Part shown: piece by piece, positions 8,656 to 17,339 of the stretch
How positions within the stretch are numbered: position 1 is the first letter of the stretch
Layout of the letters: each line of letters opens with the position of its first letter
Origin: DTFZ01 sp964510055
GTDB taxonomy: Bacteria > Bacillota > Clostridia > Christensenellales > SZUA-584
Assembly: GCA_964510055.1 (NCBI GenBank)
Contig: CAZDZY010000003.1
Location: forward strand, 1-64,000
Direction of reading: 5' to 3'
DNA length: 64,000 bases
The notes under the pieces: generated by a model
Database searches by the model: none
Seen by the model: the letters and a program-made list of their open reading frames with translations, nothing else
Told to the model about the DNA's origin: nothing
Program-made: the position numbers and the translations under genes

Positions 8656-8721
8656 TCATTTAAAAATTTTTCTGAGTATGCCCCGGAGAATCCAGGGGGC
8701 TTTTATGCAATATATTTTCAA
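8656..8721 (-). CDS. spoVM: Stage V sporulation protein M (SpoVM), about 21 residues
   Basis: SpoVM is a tiny amphipathic helix that senses the convex forespore surface and anchors the spore coat through SpoIVA. The peptide starts MKIYCIKAP and goes on with Leu12, Gly14, Ile15 and Arg17, matching B. subtilis SpoVM (MKFYTIKLP..., 26 residues) at Met1, Lys2, Tyr4, Ile6, Lys7, Pro9, Leu12, Gly14, Ile15 and Arg17. Pro9 is important for curvature sensing in B. subtilis. The start is TTG (8721-8719) with GGAGG eight bases before it. The position between thiN and rpmB is the same as in B. subtilis. The C-terminus is about five residues shorter than in Bacillus. The conserved pattern, place and ribosome site together make this call strong. 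Confidence 0.88.
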   Translation of the reverse strand: MKIYCIKAPWILRGILRKIFK

Positions 8722-8744
8722 AAAACCCACCTCCATTATGTAAA

Positions 8745-8909
8745 TTAATTAAACCCGCGAATTATAACAAAACATCCTATAGCCAGAAGCGCGATGCCAA
8801 GCACTACCAACCACATCCAGAACGGCATAAAACAAATAAGTAATATCACGCCTATGATTGCCAGAAAACAGCCGACGAATCTGCTTATAAAACAATTTCC
8901 GTAGAACAA
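8745..8909 (-). CDS. 54-residue two-helix membrane protein of unknown function
   Basis: The small gene lies between thiN and spoVM. The TTG start at 8909-8907 has a near-perfect ribosome site, GGAGGTGAT, eight bases away. A GTG nine bases upstream overlaps that site and is unlikely to be used. The product starts MFYGNCFISRF and has two hydrophobic stretches, about residues 12-28 and 31-48, linked by PFWMW, with four Cys in total. It ends IIRGFN. I do not recognise a named family. It is followed by 23 bases and then spoVM, so a role in the spore envelope is possible but only suggested by position. Confidence 0.75.
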   Translation of the reverse strand: MFYGNCFISRFVGCFLAIIGVILLICFMPFWMWLVVLGIALLAIGCFVIIRGFN

Positions 8910-8950
8910 GCGAATCACCTCCGCGGTCCGAACCGATTCTAATTCATAAT

Positions 8951-8956
8951 ATTATA
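8951..8956 (-). promoter_or_regulatory. Possible -10 box before the 54-residue gene and spoVM
   Basis: TATAAT on the minus strand in the 71-base gap after thiN. No good -35 hexamer lies 17 bases upstream (TAAAGT). In B. subtilis spoVM has its own sporulation promoter. I could not match a sigma-E consensus here. Confidence 0.3.
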
Positions 8957-8980
8957 GGGAGGCAGGAAATGTTACTTTAA

Positions 8981-9610
8981 TCATATTATCTTTATAATGA
9001 GCGCGTAACCGCCCGATATGCTTATATCAGCTTTATCCCCGAGCATTATATTGCTTATCCCGCGTGACGATCCCCATTTAAGAAGCAGACTGTACAGAGG
9101 ATATTTAAGCCCAAATGCGCTGACCCTTATTTCTCCGGTGAGCGGAAGTATCGACACAGTTTGGCCGGGTCGGCCGGAAAGCGTAAAGTCGCCGTTTGAG
9201 GCAAAAAGTTCGCAGGTACTATCGATTATACGGCATTTAGCACCTTTGGAATCGGCGCGGACAAGCATCATAATATTTGATATCGCGTGATCTGTCCTTC
9301 CGCCCAGAGCGCCGAGTATCGTTATCTTGTCTGCCCCCCGCTGTATCGCATGATCCACCGCCGCCTCAGTGTCTGTCTCATTCTTTTCCGTTGGAAGATA
9401 AAACAATTCAGCGCCTTTTTTCTCGAGGGCGGAAACACTTTCCGGGCTGGCAGTATCAAAATCGCCAATAAGTACGTCTGGCACAATATTATTCTCATAG
9501 AACAGATCGGCAGTCCCGTCTACCCCTATTACAAGGTCGGATGACGAAATTTCTTTTTTAACGGTATTTATATCGGGGAGATCGCCGCTCGTTACTATCA
9601 AACAGTTCAT
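8981..9610 (-). CDS. thiN: Thiamine pyrophosphokinase
   Basis: ThiN transfers pyrophosphate from ATP to thiamine to make the cofactor TPP. The 209-residue protein shows GVDGTADLFYENNIVPD and LIGDFDT (about residues 29-53) and GALGGRTDH near residue 105, with the acidic residues typical of the catalytic domain. The C-terminal half is the thiamine-binding domain. Its start codon overlaps the rpe stop. The place between rpe and spoVM is conserved with B. subtilis yloS. Confidence 0.93.
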   Translation of the reverse strand: MNCLIVTSGDLPDINTVKKEISSSDLVIGVDGTADLFYENNIVPDVLIGDFDTASPESVSALEKKGAELFYLPTEKNETDTEAAVDHAIQRGADKITILGALGGRTDHAISNIMMLVRADSKGAKCRIIDSTCELFASNGDFTLSGRPGQTVSILPLTGEIRVSAFGLKYPLYSLLLKWGSSRGISNIMLGDKADISISGGYALIIKII

Positions 9611-10257
9611 TATTTTAGTTTCAGTCTGTTTATCATATCAGCAGGATCGTCTGCGTCGAAAACGGCGCTGCCTGCTACGACGATATCTACTCCCGCCTCA
9701 GCGACCTGACTCACATTATCCGCGCCTATCCCCCCGTCCATCTCGATCGATACCGAGGGCTTTTTCTTTGATAAGAGAACCTTAAGATCAGCAGCTTTCC
9801 TAAGAGAAGACGGAATAAGTGCCTGACCGCCGAAACCGGGGTTAACGGACATAAGAAGTACCATATCTATGTCGTCAAGAACATATTCCAGGACGTCGAG
9901 AGGAGTATGAGGATTCAGCGCGACTCCGCATTTTTTTCCCGCTCTCCGTATCAGCTGCAGAGTGCGGTCGAGGTGGACTGTTGCTTCCGGATGGACAGTG
10001 ATTATATCAGCGCCCGCGGATGCAAAGTCTTCTACGTATCTCTCGGGTTTGTCTATCATAAGATGAACGTCTAAAGGCAGCATGGTATGCTTTTTAATAT
10101 CGCGTATCATATATTGCCCGAACGTTATATTGGGCACGAACATGCCGTCCATTACGTCGCAATGTATAAAATCCGCCCCTGACTTTTCCAGCATTTTTAC
10201 GGCGTCGAATATCCTGCAAAAATCCGCGGACAATATCGAAGGAGATACTTTAATCAT
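9610..10257 (-). CDS. rpe: Ribulose-phosphate 3-epimerase
   Basis: Rpe interconverts ribulose 5-phosphate and xylulose 5-phosphate in the pentose phosphate pathway. The 215-residue TIM barrel shows SPSILSADF (5-13), HCDVMDGMFVPN (33-44), VHLMID, MSVNPGFGGQ and EMDGGI, which carry the metal-binding His and Asp residues and the phosphate loop. It overlaps rsgA by eight bases. Confidence 0.97.
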   Translation of the reverse strand: MIKVSPSILSADFCRIFDAVKMLEKSGADFIHCDVMDGMFVPNITFGQYMIRDIKKHTMLPLDVHLMIDKPERYVEDFASAGADIITVHPEATVHLDRTLQLIRRAGKKCGVALNPHTPLDVLEYVLDDIDMVLLMSVNPGFGGQALIPSSLRKAADLKVLLSKKKPSVSIEMDGGIGADNVSQVAEAGVDIVVAGSAVFDADDPADMINRLKLK

Positions 10258-11134
10258 ACTTCTTTGACCTCTTTAATTTTATTTCATTGAGTATTTCAAT
10301 ATATCGTTCATATCTTCCTTTATTTATCGATCCTTTATCGACCGCTTTTTTAATTGCGCAATCCGGCTCATCAGCGTGAAGGCATGAAGAAAACCTGCAT
10401 TTGCCTATAAACGGTTTAAAATCTTTATAATAACGACAAAGATCCTGAGGTTCTATTTCGGCTGCTTCAAAGTATGTAAACCCCGGGGTATCGACGACTC
10501 CGCCGGAAAAACCGTCGGCGACAAGGAGCTCCGCCTGCCTCGTGGTGTGCGTTCCCCTGTCTGCCTTTTTCGAAAGGCTCCCTACTTTAAGCTCAAAGCC
10601 GGGGAAAAGGGCATTGATTATAGAAGTCTTGCCGGTTGCGGACTGGCCTGAAAAGCATGAATAACTGCCGCTTAATATCCTTTTTAACTTTGTTATTCCC
10701 TTTCCGCTTTTAGCTGATACACACAGTGTCTTGCATATTTTCTTATATTCATTCTTTATTTCTTTGATATGCCGTTTATCGGCTATATCGCATTTATTTA
10801 TTACTAAAAGAGGCGTAACGCACGCAAGCTTTATTGATACAAGCAGCCTGTCGCACAACATGTAGTCCGGTCTGGGTTTTTCCGCCGATACCACGATCAC
10901 CGCTATGTCTATGTTTGTTACCCTGGGGCGAATAAGCTCGTTTTTTCTTTCTCGTATCTCCTCGATAAATCCGCCCTCGGAGTATATGGCTATATCGCCT
11001 GTTAAGGGCGTAACACCTTCATTCCTGAAACGGCCCCTTGCCCTGCATTCATGGATGTTTCCTTCGTTGTCGCGTATATAATAGAATCCGCCGATCCCTT
11101 TAATAATTCTTCCCTCTTTAATACGCTCGCTCAA
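10250..11134 (-). CDS. rsgA: Ribosome small subunit-dependent GTPase A
   Basis: RsgA is a circularly permuted GTPase that checks late maturation of the 30S subunit. The order of GTPase motifs is permuted as expected: G4 INKCDIA comes first, then G1 GQSATGKTS, then G3 DTPGF. An N-terminal OB fold precedes them and a C-terminal zinc knuckle (CRFSSCLHADEPDC) follows. Length is 294 residues. The TTG start overlaps the prkC stop (TTGA). In Bacillus this gene (cpgA) also follows prkC, and RsgA is a PrkC substrate there. Confidence 0.96.
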   Translation of the reverse strand: MSERIKEGRIIKGIGGFYYIRDNEGNIHECRARGRFRNEGVTPLTGDIAIYSEGGFIEEIRERKNELIRPRVTNIDIAVIVVSAEKPRPDYMLCDRLLVSIKLACVTPLLVINKCDIADKRHIKEIKNEYKKICKTLCVSAKSGKGITKLKRILSGSYSCFSGQSATGKTSIINALFPGFELKVGSLSKKADRGTHTTRQAELLVADGFSGGVVDTPGFTYFEAAEIEPQDLCRYYKDFKPFIGKCRFSSCLHADEPDCAIKKAVDKGSINKGRYERYIEILNEIKLKRSKKYD

Positions 11135-12969
11135 TTAAATGTTACCGTCCAAGAATCATAGTATATATTATTAATGAATATTGTAATGTTTTTACTGCCA
11201 GGCTCTGAACTATATAATACTTCATCCAAAGTTACCTGGCCATATTGATCATTGATTTCTTTGGCAATAAAATCGATCTTATTGTCATTAGTATTATCTT
11301 CAACCACTACGCTTATTTTTGATCCCTTTTCAGGGATATAAATTGTCCTGTATATCCTGCAGCTATATTCTTTATCTTTATAACTGCTGATCCAAAGATA
11401 AATGTTATCTGTAAACGCAGTCTGTATACCTTGTTCCGGAGTTTGCCTGATTACGGTGCCGGGCTCAAGGCCGCTTTCATCTTCATCTTCATATACAAAA
11501 CAGTTATTAAATCCCGCATTGTTTAGATTGCTGACTGCATCAACAATGGTATGATTTTTCGCATCGGGCATAATAGCGCCTTCTTCCGCGCTTTCAGCCG
11601 AAATCACCAAACTGAACACATCCGTTTTATCCAATGTGTCTCCTGCCTCAGGAGCTTGCGAGATTATAATGCCGGGAGACATAACAGGCTGATATTCGTA
11701 AGTAATATTATCTTTATCGAGTGTAACGCCCATAGCACCCAATTGTGCTTTTGCTTCTTCTAAAGTTGCGCCGTATAAGTCGGGCATAACAAGATCTGAC
11801 GGCCCGCTCGATATCGTAAGATTGAGCACAGAGCCATAAGCAGCTTTACTTCCCGCTTGTGGAGACTGTGATATCACGACACCCTCTTTTGCTGATTCAC
11901 TCGGTTCATAAACGGTGTTGACCGTAAGGCTTCTTAAATCAGCCGATCCCAAATCCGCGCCGACAAGATTCGGAATGATAAACGAGGTTTCAGAAGGGTT
12001 GAATAATGTTATTATCAATATTACAGCTGCGGCTAATACCACTATCAAAAGAGCAAGCATGCCTGCTTTCCATAATAAATTTTTCTTTTTCTGCTTCAGG
12101 GGATCAACGAAAGGTTTTTTATTCGATTGATCGATATCAAGAAATCCGCCTTCCGGGTCGGCGGCAGAACGGGTCAGATCGTTCTTTAACTGGATTACGG
12201 ATTGATATCTGTCTTTTTTATTTTTACTTGTAGCTTTAAGGATAATATAATTAAGCGCTTCCGATATATCACTGTTTACTGCGGAAGGAGGGGTGATCTG
12301 TTCGTTTATATGTTTTAATGCGACCGATACTGTTTTACCTCCGGTATGTGGCAATATTCCCGTAACCGCCTCATATAAAACGATCCCAAGGGAATAGATA
12401 TCAGACCTTGTATCTATCTTTTCGCCTCTTGCCTGTTCAGGAGAGATATAATGCACCGATCCTATTACTTTGTTTTCCTGATCTTCTATAGACGAAATGC
12501 TTTGCGCGATGCCGAAGTCGGTAAGCTTAACGTTATCTTCGTTATTGATAAGTATATTATGAGGCTTGACGTCCCTGTGAATGATCCCTTTCTTATGAGC
12601 GGCGGAAAGCGCGGAACACACCTGTATCGCATATTTGACCGCTTCTTTTTCCCCTATACGGCCGTTCTTTTCTATAAGAGCCTTTAAAGTTGACCCTTCG
12701 ATATATTCCATAACGATATAATAAACGCCTTCGTCAAAACCTATATCGGTGACGCTTACTATATTTTCGTGTTCCAGCGTAAATACAGTCTCAGCTTCTT
12801 TTTTAAAGCGACGTACGTATTCCGGGACGATAGAAAACTTGTCCTTCAATACTTTAACGGCGACCGTTCTTTTAGTCTTCGTGCATACAGCCCTGTATAT
12901 ATCGGCCATTCCGCCAGAATCGATTTTTTCTAATATCTCGTATCTTTTCCCAAGAAGTTTGCCGGTCAT
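11131..12969 (-). CDS. prkC: Membrane Ser/Thr protein kinase with PASTA domains
   Basis: PrkC-type kinases sense muropeptides or peptidoglycan state outside the cell and phosphorylate cytoplasmic proteins. They trigger spore germination in Bacillus. The 612-residue protein has a Hanks-type kinase domain (about 8-270) with Lys39, HRDVKPHN (131-138), DFG (151-153) and SPEQA (176-180). One membrane helix follows (about 299-323), then three PASTA-like repeats (about 329-530) and a C-terminal region (535-612) that I do not recognise. It is followed by rsgA and preceded by its phosphatase prpC with a four-base overlap. Confidence 0.96.
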   Translation of the reverse strand: MTGKLLGKRYEILEKIDSGGMADIYRAVCTKTKRTVAVKVLKDKFSIVPEYVRRFKKEAETVFTLEHENIVSVTDIGFDEGVYYIVMEYIEGSTLKALIEKNGRIGEKEAVKYAIQVCSALSAAHKKGIIHRDVKPHNILINNEDNVKLTDFGIAQSISSIEDQENKVIGSVHYISPEQARGEKIDTRSDIYSLGIVLYEAVTGILPHTGGKTVSVALKHINEQITPPSAVNSDISEALNYIILKATSKNKKDRYQSVIQLKNDLTRSAADPEGGFLDIDQSNKKPFVDPLKQKKKNLLWKAGMLALLIVVLAAAVILIITLFNPSETSFIIPNLVGADLGSADLRSLTVNTVYEPSESAKEGVVISQSPQAGSKAAYGSVLNLTISSGPSDLVMPDLYGATLEEAKAQLGAMGVTLDKDNITYEYQPVMSPGIIISQAPEAGDTLDKTDVFSLVISAESAEEGAIMPDAKNHTIVDAVSNLNNAGFNNCFVYEDEDESGLEPGTVIRQTPEQGIQTAFTDNIYLWISSYKDKEYSCRIYRTIYIPEKGSKISVVVEDNTNDNKIDFIAKEINDQYGQVTLDEVLYSSEPGSKNITIFINNIYYDSWTVTFN

Positions 12970-13688
12970 ACGCCACCGTCCATAAACGCAAGTACTACGC
13001 TGATATTATCCGTACCGCCGTGTTTTAGCGCTGTCTCAATAAGCGCGTCTGCGGCATTTTCGGCTCCGCGGCTGAGTATTGTCTCTATTTCTTTGTCGGA
13101 TACGGCAACATTGAGGCCGTCGCTGCACAACAAGACAGTATCACCCTGCTTTAATCGTAAAGTATAGATATCGACATCAATGTTCTCATCGATACCTACA
13201 GCGCGGGTGATGATGTTTTTAGCAGGATGTTCAGAAGCCTCTTTTTTGGTTATAATCCCGCTGTCGACCAGCATCTGAACATATGAGTGGTCTTTGGTTA
13301 TCTGCGATAAAACGCCATCGCTGAAAAGATAGGCGCGCGAATCTCCGACATGGCCAATTATCGCTTTTGAGCCGTTAAACGCGGCTGCTGTGGCTGTAGA
13401 TCCCATGCCTTCCTTTTGCCGGTCATTATACGATTCATTCCAAACGTTTTTATTTGCCAATGTCAAAGTGTTCGATAAAACTTCTTCTGTAATATCTTCG
13501 GGAGATTTGTTATTAAGCGAATCTTTTATCGTATCTACAACAAGTCTGCTGGCGATTTCCCCGGCATTATGGCCGCCCATACCGTCTGCGACGACGGCAA
13601 AATACCCTCCGCTGCCATGAGGAGCATAAATGAAATCTTCGTTGATTTCTCTTATATTTCCTTTATCTGTTTTTGAATAAAAAATCAT
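12966..13688 (-). CDS. prpC: PP2C-type protein serine/threonine phosphatase
   Basis: A 240-residue PPM-family phosphatase that reverses phosphorylation by the adjacent kinase. Motifs are VADGMGGHNAGE (metal-binding Asp and Gly), GHVGDSRAYLF, LLCSDGLN and GGTDNISVVLA at the C-terminus, which carries the last metal-binding Asp. Four-base overlaps with rlmN upstream and prkC downstream indicate translational coupling. The kinase-phosphatase pair in this order is conserved across Firmicutes. Confidence 0.97.
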   Translation of the reverse strand: MIFYSKTDKGNIREINEDFIYAPHGSGGYFAVVADGMGGHNAGEIASRLVVDTIKDSLNNKSPEDITEEVLSNTLTLANKNVWNESYNDRQKEGMGSTATAAAFNGSKAIIGHVGDSRAYLFSDGVLSQITKDHSYVQMLVDSGIITKKEASEHPAKNIITRAVGIDENIDVDIYTLRLKQGDTVLLCSDGLNVAVSDKEIETILSRGAENAADALIETALKHGGTDNISVVLAFMDGGV

Positions 13689-14689
13689 TTTCCCTCTCGC
13701 CGAAGGCGAAGCTGCCCGCAGGCGCCCTCGATGTCTCCGCCCAGAGAGCGGCGAACAGTAACGCTCTTCCCCGCATTTTCAAGCTTAGACGCAAAGCTCC
13801 TGGTTATTACTGAACCCGGAGGATAATACCCTCCGGCCGCGCTGTTTAGCGGTATAACGTTAATATGGCAATTAAGCCCTTTAAGCTCGTCAAGCAGCGC
13901 CTGTATATCTTCTGCCCCGTCGTTAAAACCTTTTATAAGCGTGTACTCTATTATAATTCTTCTGCCTGTTTTTTTAAAGTAGTTATTTGCAGCATCCAGT
14001 ATCTGTCTTACCGAATATATAGAAGCGCCAGGCATTATTACCTTACGCTTTTTGTCTATAGCCGAATGCAGGGATATGCATAGTGTAATCTGAAGGTTTT
14101 CTTCCGCAAGTTTTTGTATACCCGGAACAATGCCACACGTTGACAGCGATATATGCCGCATGCCGACACCGTGCTTTTCTCCAAGCGCTTTTATGAAGAA
14201 TAAGACATTGTCATAATTATTCAAAGGTTCTCCGGTGCCCATCAAAACCACATTGGTTATCTCGCTTCCACCGCCCGCCGCTATGAATTCCGACCTCATT
14301 TCACCCGAGGAAAGGTTTCTCACCAGCCCTTCTTTTCCCGAAGCGCAGAAAGCGCACCCCATAGCGCATCCAACTTGGGTGCTTACGCAAAGTGTATTTC
14401 CGTGATGATACCGCATCAATACGCACTCGACTAATCCCCCGCCGGAAACGGACATGAGATACTTTTGAGTTCCGTCCGAAGAAGTATGTTTTTCAAGTAT
14501 ATTCGCGTACCCTTCGTTATGGCTTGCGCGTAGCTTTTCACGCAAGACTTTTGGCAGATCGCTCATTTTCTCAAAAGTAACGCCTTCTGTGAGCCAGCGG
14601 TCGAGCTGTTTGGAGGCATACGGTTTTCCGCCTAATCCCGCAAGTATGTCATTAAGTTGTTCAATGTTTAAAGAAAGCAGGTCATTCAT
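13685..14689 (-). CDS. rlmN: Dual-specificity 23S rRNA/tRNA adenine-C2 methyltransferase
   Basis: RlmN is a radical SAM enzyme that methylates A2503 of 23S rRNA and A37 of some tRNAs. The iron-sulphur motif is CAMGCAFC (CX3CX2C) in the middle of the protein, and the expected SAM-binding GTGEP follows. The start MNDLLSLN (334 residues) is preferred over an upstream in-frame codon because GAGG lies just before it and it forms an ATGA overlap with the rsmB stop. Confidence 0.96.
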   Translation of the reverse strand: MNDLLSLNIEQLNDILAGLGGKPYASKQLDRWLTEGVTFEKMSDLPKVLREKLRASHNEGYANILEKHTSSDGTQKYLMSVSGGGLVECVLMRYHHGNTLCVSTQVGCAMGCAFCASGKEGLVRNLSSGEMRSEFIAAGGGSEITNVVLMGTGEPLNNYDNVLFFIKALGEKHGVGMRHISLSTCGIVPGIQKLAEENLQITLCISLHSAIDKKRKVIMPGASIYSVRQILDAANNYFKKTGRRIIIEYTLIKGFNDGAEDIQALLDELKGLNCHINVIPLNSAAGGYYPPGSVITRSFASKLENAGKSVTVRRSLGGDIEGACGQLRLRREGK

Positions 14690-15957
14690 ACTTTCCTCTT
14701 CATTACGGCAATATAAAACCCGTCGGAACCGCAAAGATGCGGATACAGCGTTTCAGGTTCCCGTACATATCCGAAATCTTTATTTTTCGAAAGGAAACGT
14801 TCCGTTACCTGCCCGTTTTCTTCCCTGTTTATAGAGCAGGTATAATAGGCTAGCGTTCCTCCGGACTTTACGTATTTTGCGCATACGGAAATTATATCAT
14901 ACTGCGTATCGGACAATCTTTCGATATCTTCAGGCGTGCGCGAATACCTTATATCCGGACTTTTTTGCATAAGCCCCATTGCGCTGCAGGGTGTGTCGAT
15001 AATGACGGTGTCATACGTTTTTTCCAGGGCCGGATCTAATATTTTCGCATCATGAACATAGCAGTTATAATTCCCGACGCCCAAACGGTCATAATTCTTT
15101 TTTGTCATCTCGATCCTGTGTTCATGAATATCCCACGCGGTGATATCGATAGTATTACTCGTTAATGCCGCGGCGTAAGCGCTTTTGCCTCCGGGGGCCG
15201 CGCAGCAGTCAAAGACTTTCATGCCTTTCTCAATTCCGGTATCAAGAACAGCCTTCATAGCGCTCTCAGACTGAACTGCTATCAGCCCATTCTTATATAT
15301 CCCGAGATTTTCAATATCCGACAAACCCTTGATTATATACGAGTTTTCTATATTTCCCGGCAAATATTCAAGACCCTGTTTTTTGGCTTCAGTTATGAAA
15401 CTTTCCGTATCAATCTTGAGCGTGTTTACACGCACTGATACTCCATAGTTGTCCTTATACGATAACAGGCTTTCGGTAAAATCATATCCGAAGTCCTTTA
15501 TGTACTTTTCGCATATCCAAAGAGGGTAACTTGCCCTGATGCTTAAATCCTTGGCGTTTTTACCGGAAGGGTACTCTATGCTTTCTTTACCGCGGATAAG
15601 CGAACGAAGCACTCCGTTGACGAACCCCGACATCTGGGGCTTGATCTGCTTCATGAGGTCTACGCTTTCGCTTACAGCCGCGTAGCTTTCGGTATCCAAA
15701 AACATTATCTGGCACGTCCCTAATCGGAGCACGTTCTTTACGCTTCCATGTACCCGGCCTGATTTTATGAACAGATCCAATATATGGTCTATCGAGAGAA
15801 GGTTTTCAAGCACCGTCCTTACAAGCAGCGACGCGAACGCTTTATCACCAGTGCTGAGCTTAGCGGGTATATGCTCTTTAAGGGCAAGAGAAGTATACGC
15901 TCCGTATTTTGTTATCGCTGTAAGCGCATTGTAGGCAGCCCTTCTTGCCGATATCAA
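14686..15957 (-). CDS. rsmB: 16S rRNA (cytosine-967 C5)-methyltransferase
   Basis: RsmB methylates C967 of 16S rRNA with SAM. The 423-residue protein has an N-terminal NusB-like RNA-binding domain (about 1-130) and a Rossmann methyltransferase domain with FDCCAAPGGKSAYA. The two catalytic cysteines are in DTPCSAMGL and YYTCSINREEN. It overlaps fmt and rlmN by four bases each. The fmt-rsmB-rlmN order is the common Bacillus/Clostridium one. Confidence 0.96.
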   Translation of the reverse strand: MISARRAAYNALTAITKYGAYTSLALKEHIPAKLSTGDKAFASLLVRTVLENLLSIDHILDLFIKSGRVHGSVKNVLRLGTCQIMFLDTESYAAVSESVDLMKQIKPQMSGFVNGVLRSLIRGKESIEYPSGKNAKDLSIRASYPLWICEKYIKDFGYDFTESLLSYKDNYGVSVRVNTLKIDTESFITEAKKQGLEYLPGNIENSYIIKGLSDIENLGIYKNGLIAVQSESAMKAVLDTGIEKGMKVFDCCAAPGGKSAYAAALTSNTIDITAWDIHEHRIEMTKKNYDRLGVGNYNCYVHDAKILDPALEKTYDTVIIDTPCSAMGLMQKSPDIRYSRTPEDIERLSDTQYDIISVCAKYVKSGGTLAYYTCSINREENGQVTERFLSKNKDFGYVREPETLYPHLCGSDGFYIAVMKRKV

Positions 15958-16877
15958 TCGAAATGCTCCACTGAAAGTTTTCTCCCCCTGAAGAACTCTT
16001 CGGGGCTCATCTTTTTCGTGCCCGGGGATTGCATTGATTTTATTTTAAGCGATCCGCAGCCCGTGCCTACCGCTAGCCCGTTTTTTGCGTCGGCATATAA
16101 GAATCTTCCCGGTTCCGCAATATCGTCAATAACTTCAGCGCTCCAGATCTTGATAATGTCTTCCCCTGCATGAGTATACGTCCCTATGGCCGGGTCGAGC
16201 GCACGGATAAGGTTATGTATCTCAGCCGCCGATTTTTTCCAGTCTATCCTGCCTAATTCTTTTGAAAGCGGAGGGTAATAGCTTGATCCGTTCTCCTGCT
16301 GCATCGTACGCCCGGCAGTACCGTTTTCTATCTCTTTTAAAGTTTTAATAAGCAACTCTGCCCCGAGTACGGAAAGTTGTTCATACAGTTCCCCTCCGGT
16401 CATCTTATCATTGATAGGAACGGTAACCGAAGATATGATATCACCGGTATCGAGCCCGGCGTCCATATACATTATTGTCACTCCCGTTTCTTTCTCGCCG
16501 TTTATTATTGCCCATTGTATAGGAGCGGCGCCCCTGTATTTTGGAAGGAGCGAAGCGTGTACGTTGATGCACCCGAGGCGCGGAATATCGAGTATCATTT
16601 TAGGGAGTATCTGGCCAAACGCGGCAGTTACTATGATATCGGGATTTAAGGCTTTTATAGCCTCTACTCCTTCAGTTGCACGTATCTTTTCAAACTGTAG
16701 CACCAAAATACCGTTCTTTTGCGCAACAGCTTTAACGGGAGATACCGATTCCTTATATCCCCTGCCGCTTTTCCTGTCGGGTTGAGTTACCGCGGCGGCA
16801 ATATCATACCTTGCTTCTATAAGTTTTTGTAGGCTGGGCACGGCGAATTTCGGAGTGCCCATGAACATTATTTTCAT
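15954..16877 (-). CDS. fmt: Methionyl-tRNA formyltransferase
   Basis: Fmt formylates Met on initiator tRNA using 10-formyl-tetrahydrofolate. N-terminal MFMGTPKFAVPSL and the catalytic HASLLPKYRGAAPIQWAI (Asn/His/Asp set) are clear, and the C-terminal OB-like domain is present. The start at 16877 (307 residues, MKIMFMGTP) is preferred over one 12 bases upstream, because GAGG lies about six bases before it and it matches the family N-terminus. The gene starts inside def, overlapping by 74 bases, which couples formylation and deformylation. Confidence 0.96.
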   Translation of the reverse strand: MKIMFMGTPKFAVPSLQKLIEARYDIAAAVTQPDRKSGRGYKESVSPVKAVAQKNGILVLQFEKIRATEGVEAIKALNPDIIVTAAFGQILPKMILDIPRLGCINVHASLLPKYRGAAPIQWAIINGEKETGVTIMYMDAGLDTGDIISSVTVPINDKMTGGELYEQLSVLGAELLIKTLKEIENGTAGRTMQQENGSSYYPPLSKELGRIDWKKSAAEIHNLIRALDPAIGTYTHAGEDIIKIWSAEVIDDIAEPGRFLYADAKNGLAVGTGCGSLKIKSMQSPGTKKMSPEEFFRGRKLSVEHFD

Positions 16878-17325
16878 CTGCTTCCTCAATCATCTTATCT
16901 GTAAAAAGTACGCCGTCAAGGTGGTCGATCTCGTGGCAGAACACACGGGCAACCATGCCCGATATCTCTTCTTTGTGCCGTTTACCGTTACGGTCAATAT
17001 ACTGAACGGTTATCGTTTCAGGTCTTTTTACATTTCCCCTTATGCCAATTATTGAAAGGCACCCCTCTTCTTCAACGGCTTCTCCCGAAGATTTCAATAT
17101 TACCGGATTTATGAGTTCGTAATATTGGTCTTCATATTCCACAATTGCAATGCGGCGCAGCACCCCGACCTGGGGAGCGGCGAGTCCTGCGCCCTCTTCT
17201 ATATGCAGCGTTTCTTTCATATCGTCGAGAAGCGTTGTGATATGGTCAGTTATTGACATTACCGGCCTTGAGATCCTGCGTAAAGCTTCGTTATTTGTTC
17301 CTGTAATGACTTCTCTTATTGCCAT
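16804..17325 (-). CDS. def: Peptide deformylase
   Basis: Def removes the formyl group from new proteins. The three metal-site motifs are complete: GAGLAAPQ (45-52), EEGCLSI (about 86-92, with the Cys ligand) and HEIDHL (two His ligands and the Glu). At 173 residues it is slightly long. The C-terminal tail (EENNVHGHSEIRRAQ-like) lies in the overlap with fmt. It follows priA after 14 bases. Confidence 0.96.
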   Translation of the reverse strand: MAIREVITGTNNEALRRISRPVMSITDHITTLLDDMKETLHIEEGAGLAAPQVGVLRRIAIVEYEDQYYELINPVILKSSGEAVEEEGCLSIIGIRGNVKRPETITVQYIDRNGKRHKEEISGMVARVFCHEIDHLDGVLFTDKMIEEADENNVHGHSEIRRAQPTKTYRSKV

Positions 17326-17339
17326 CAGATTTTTCTCCT

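Noticed and set aside
8680..8707. Hairpin GCCCC...GGGGC followed by TTTTAT, like a terminator for rpmB
   Set aside because: It lies inside the spoVM coding sequence, and a better terminator for rpmB is at 8581-8611.
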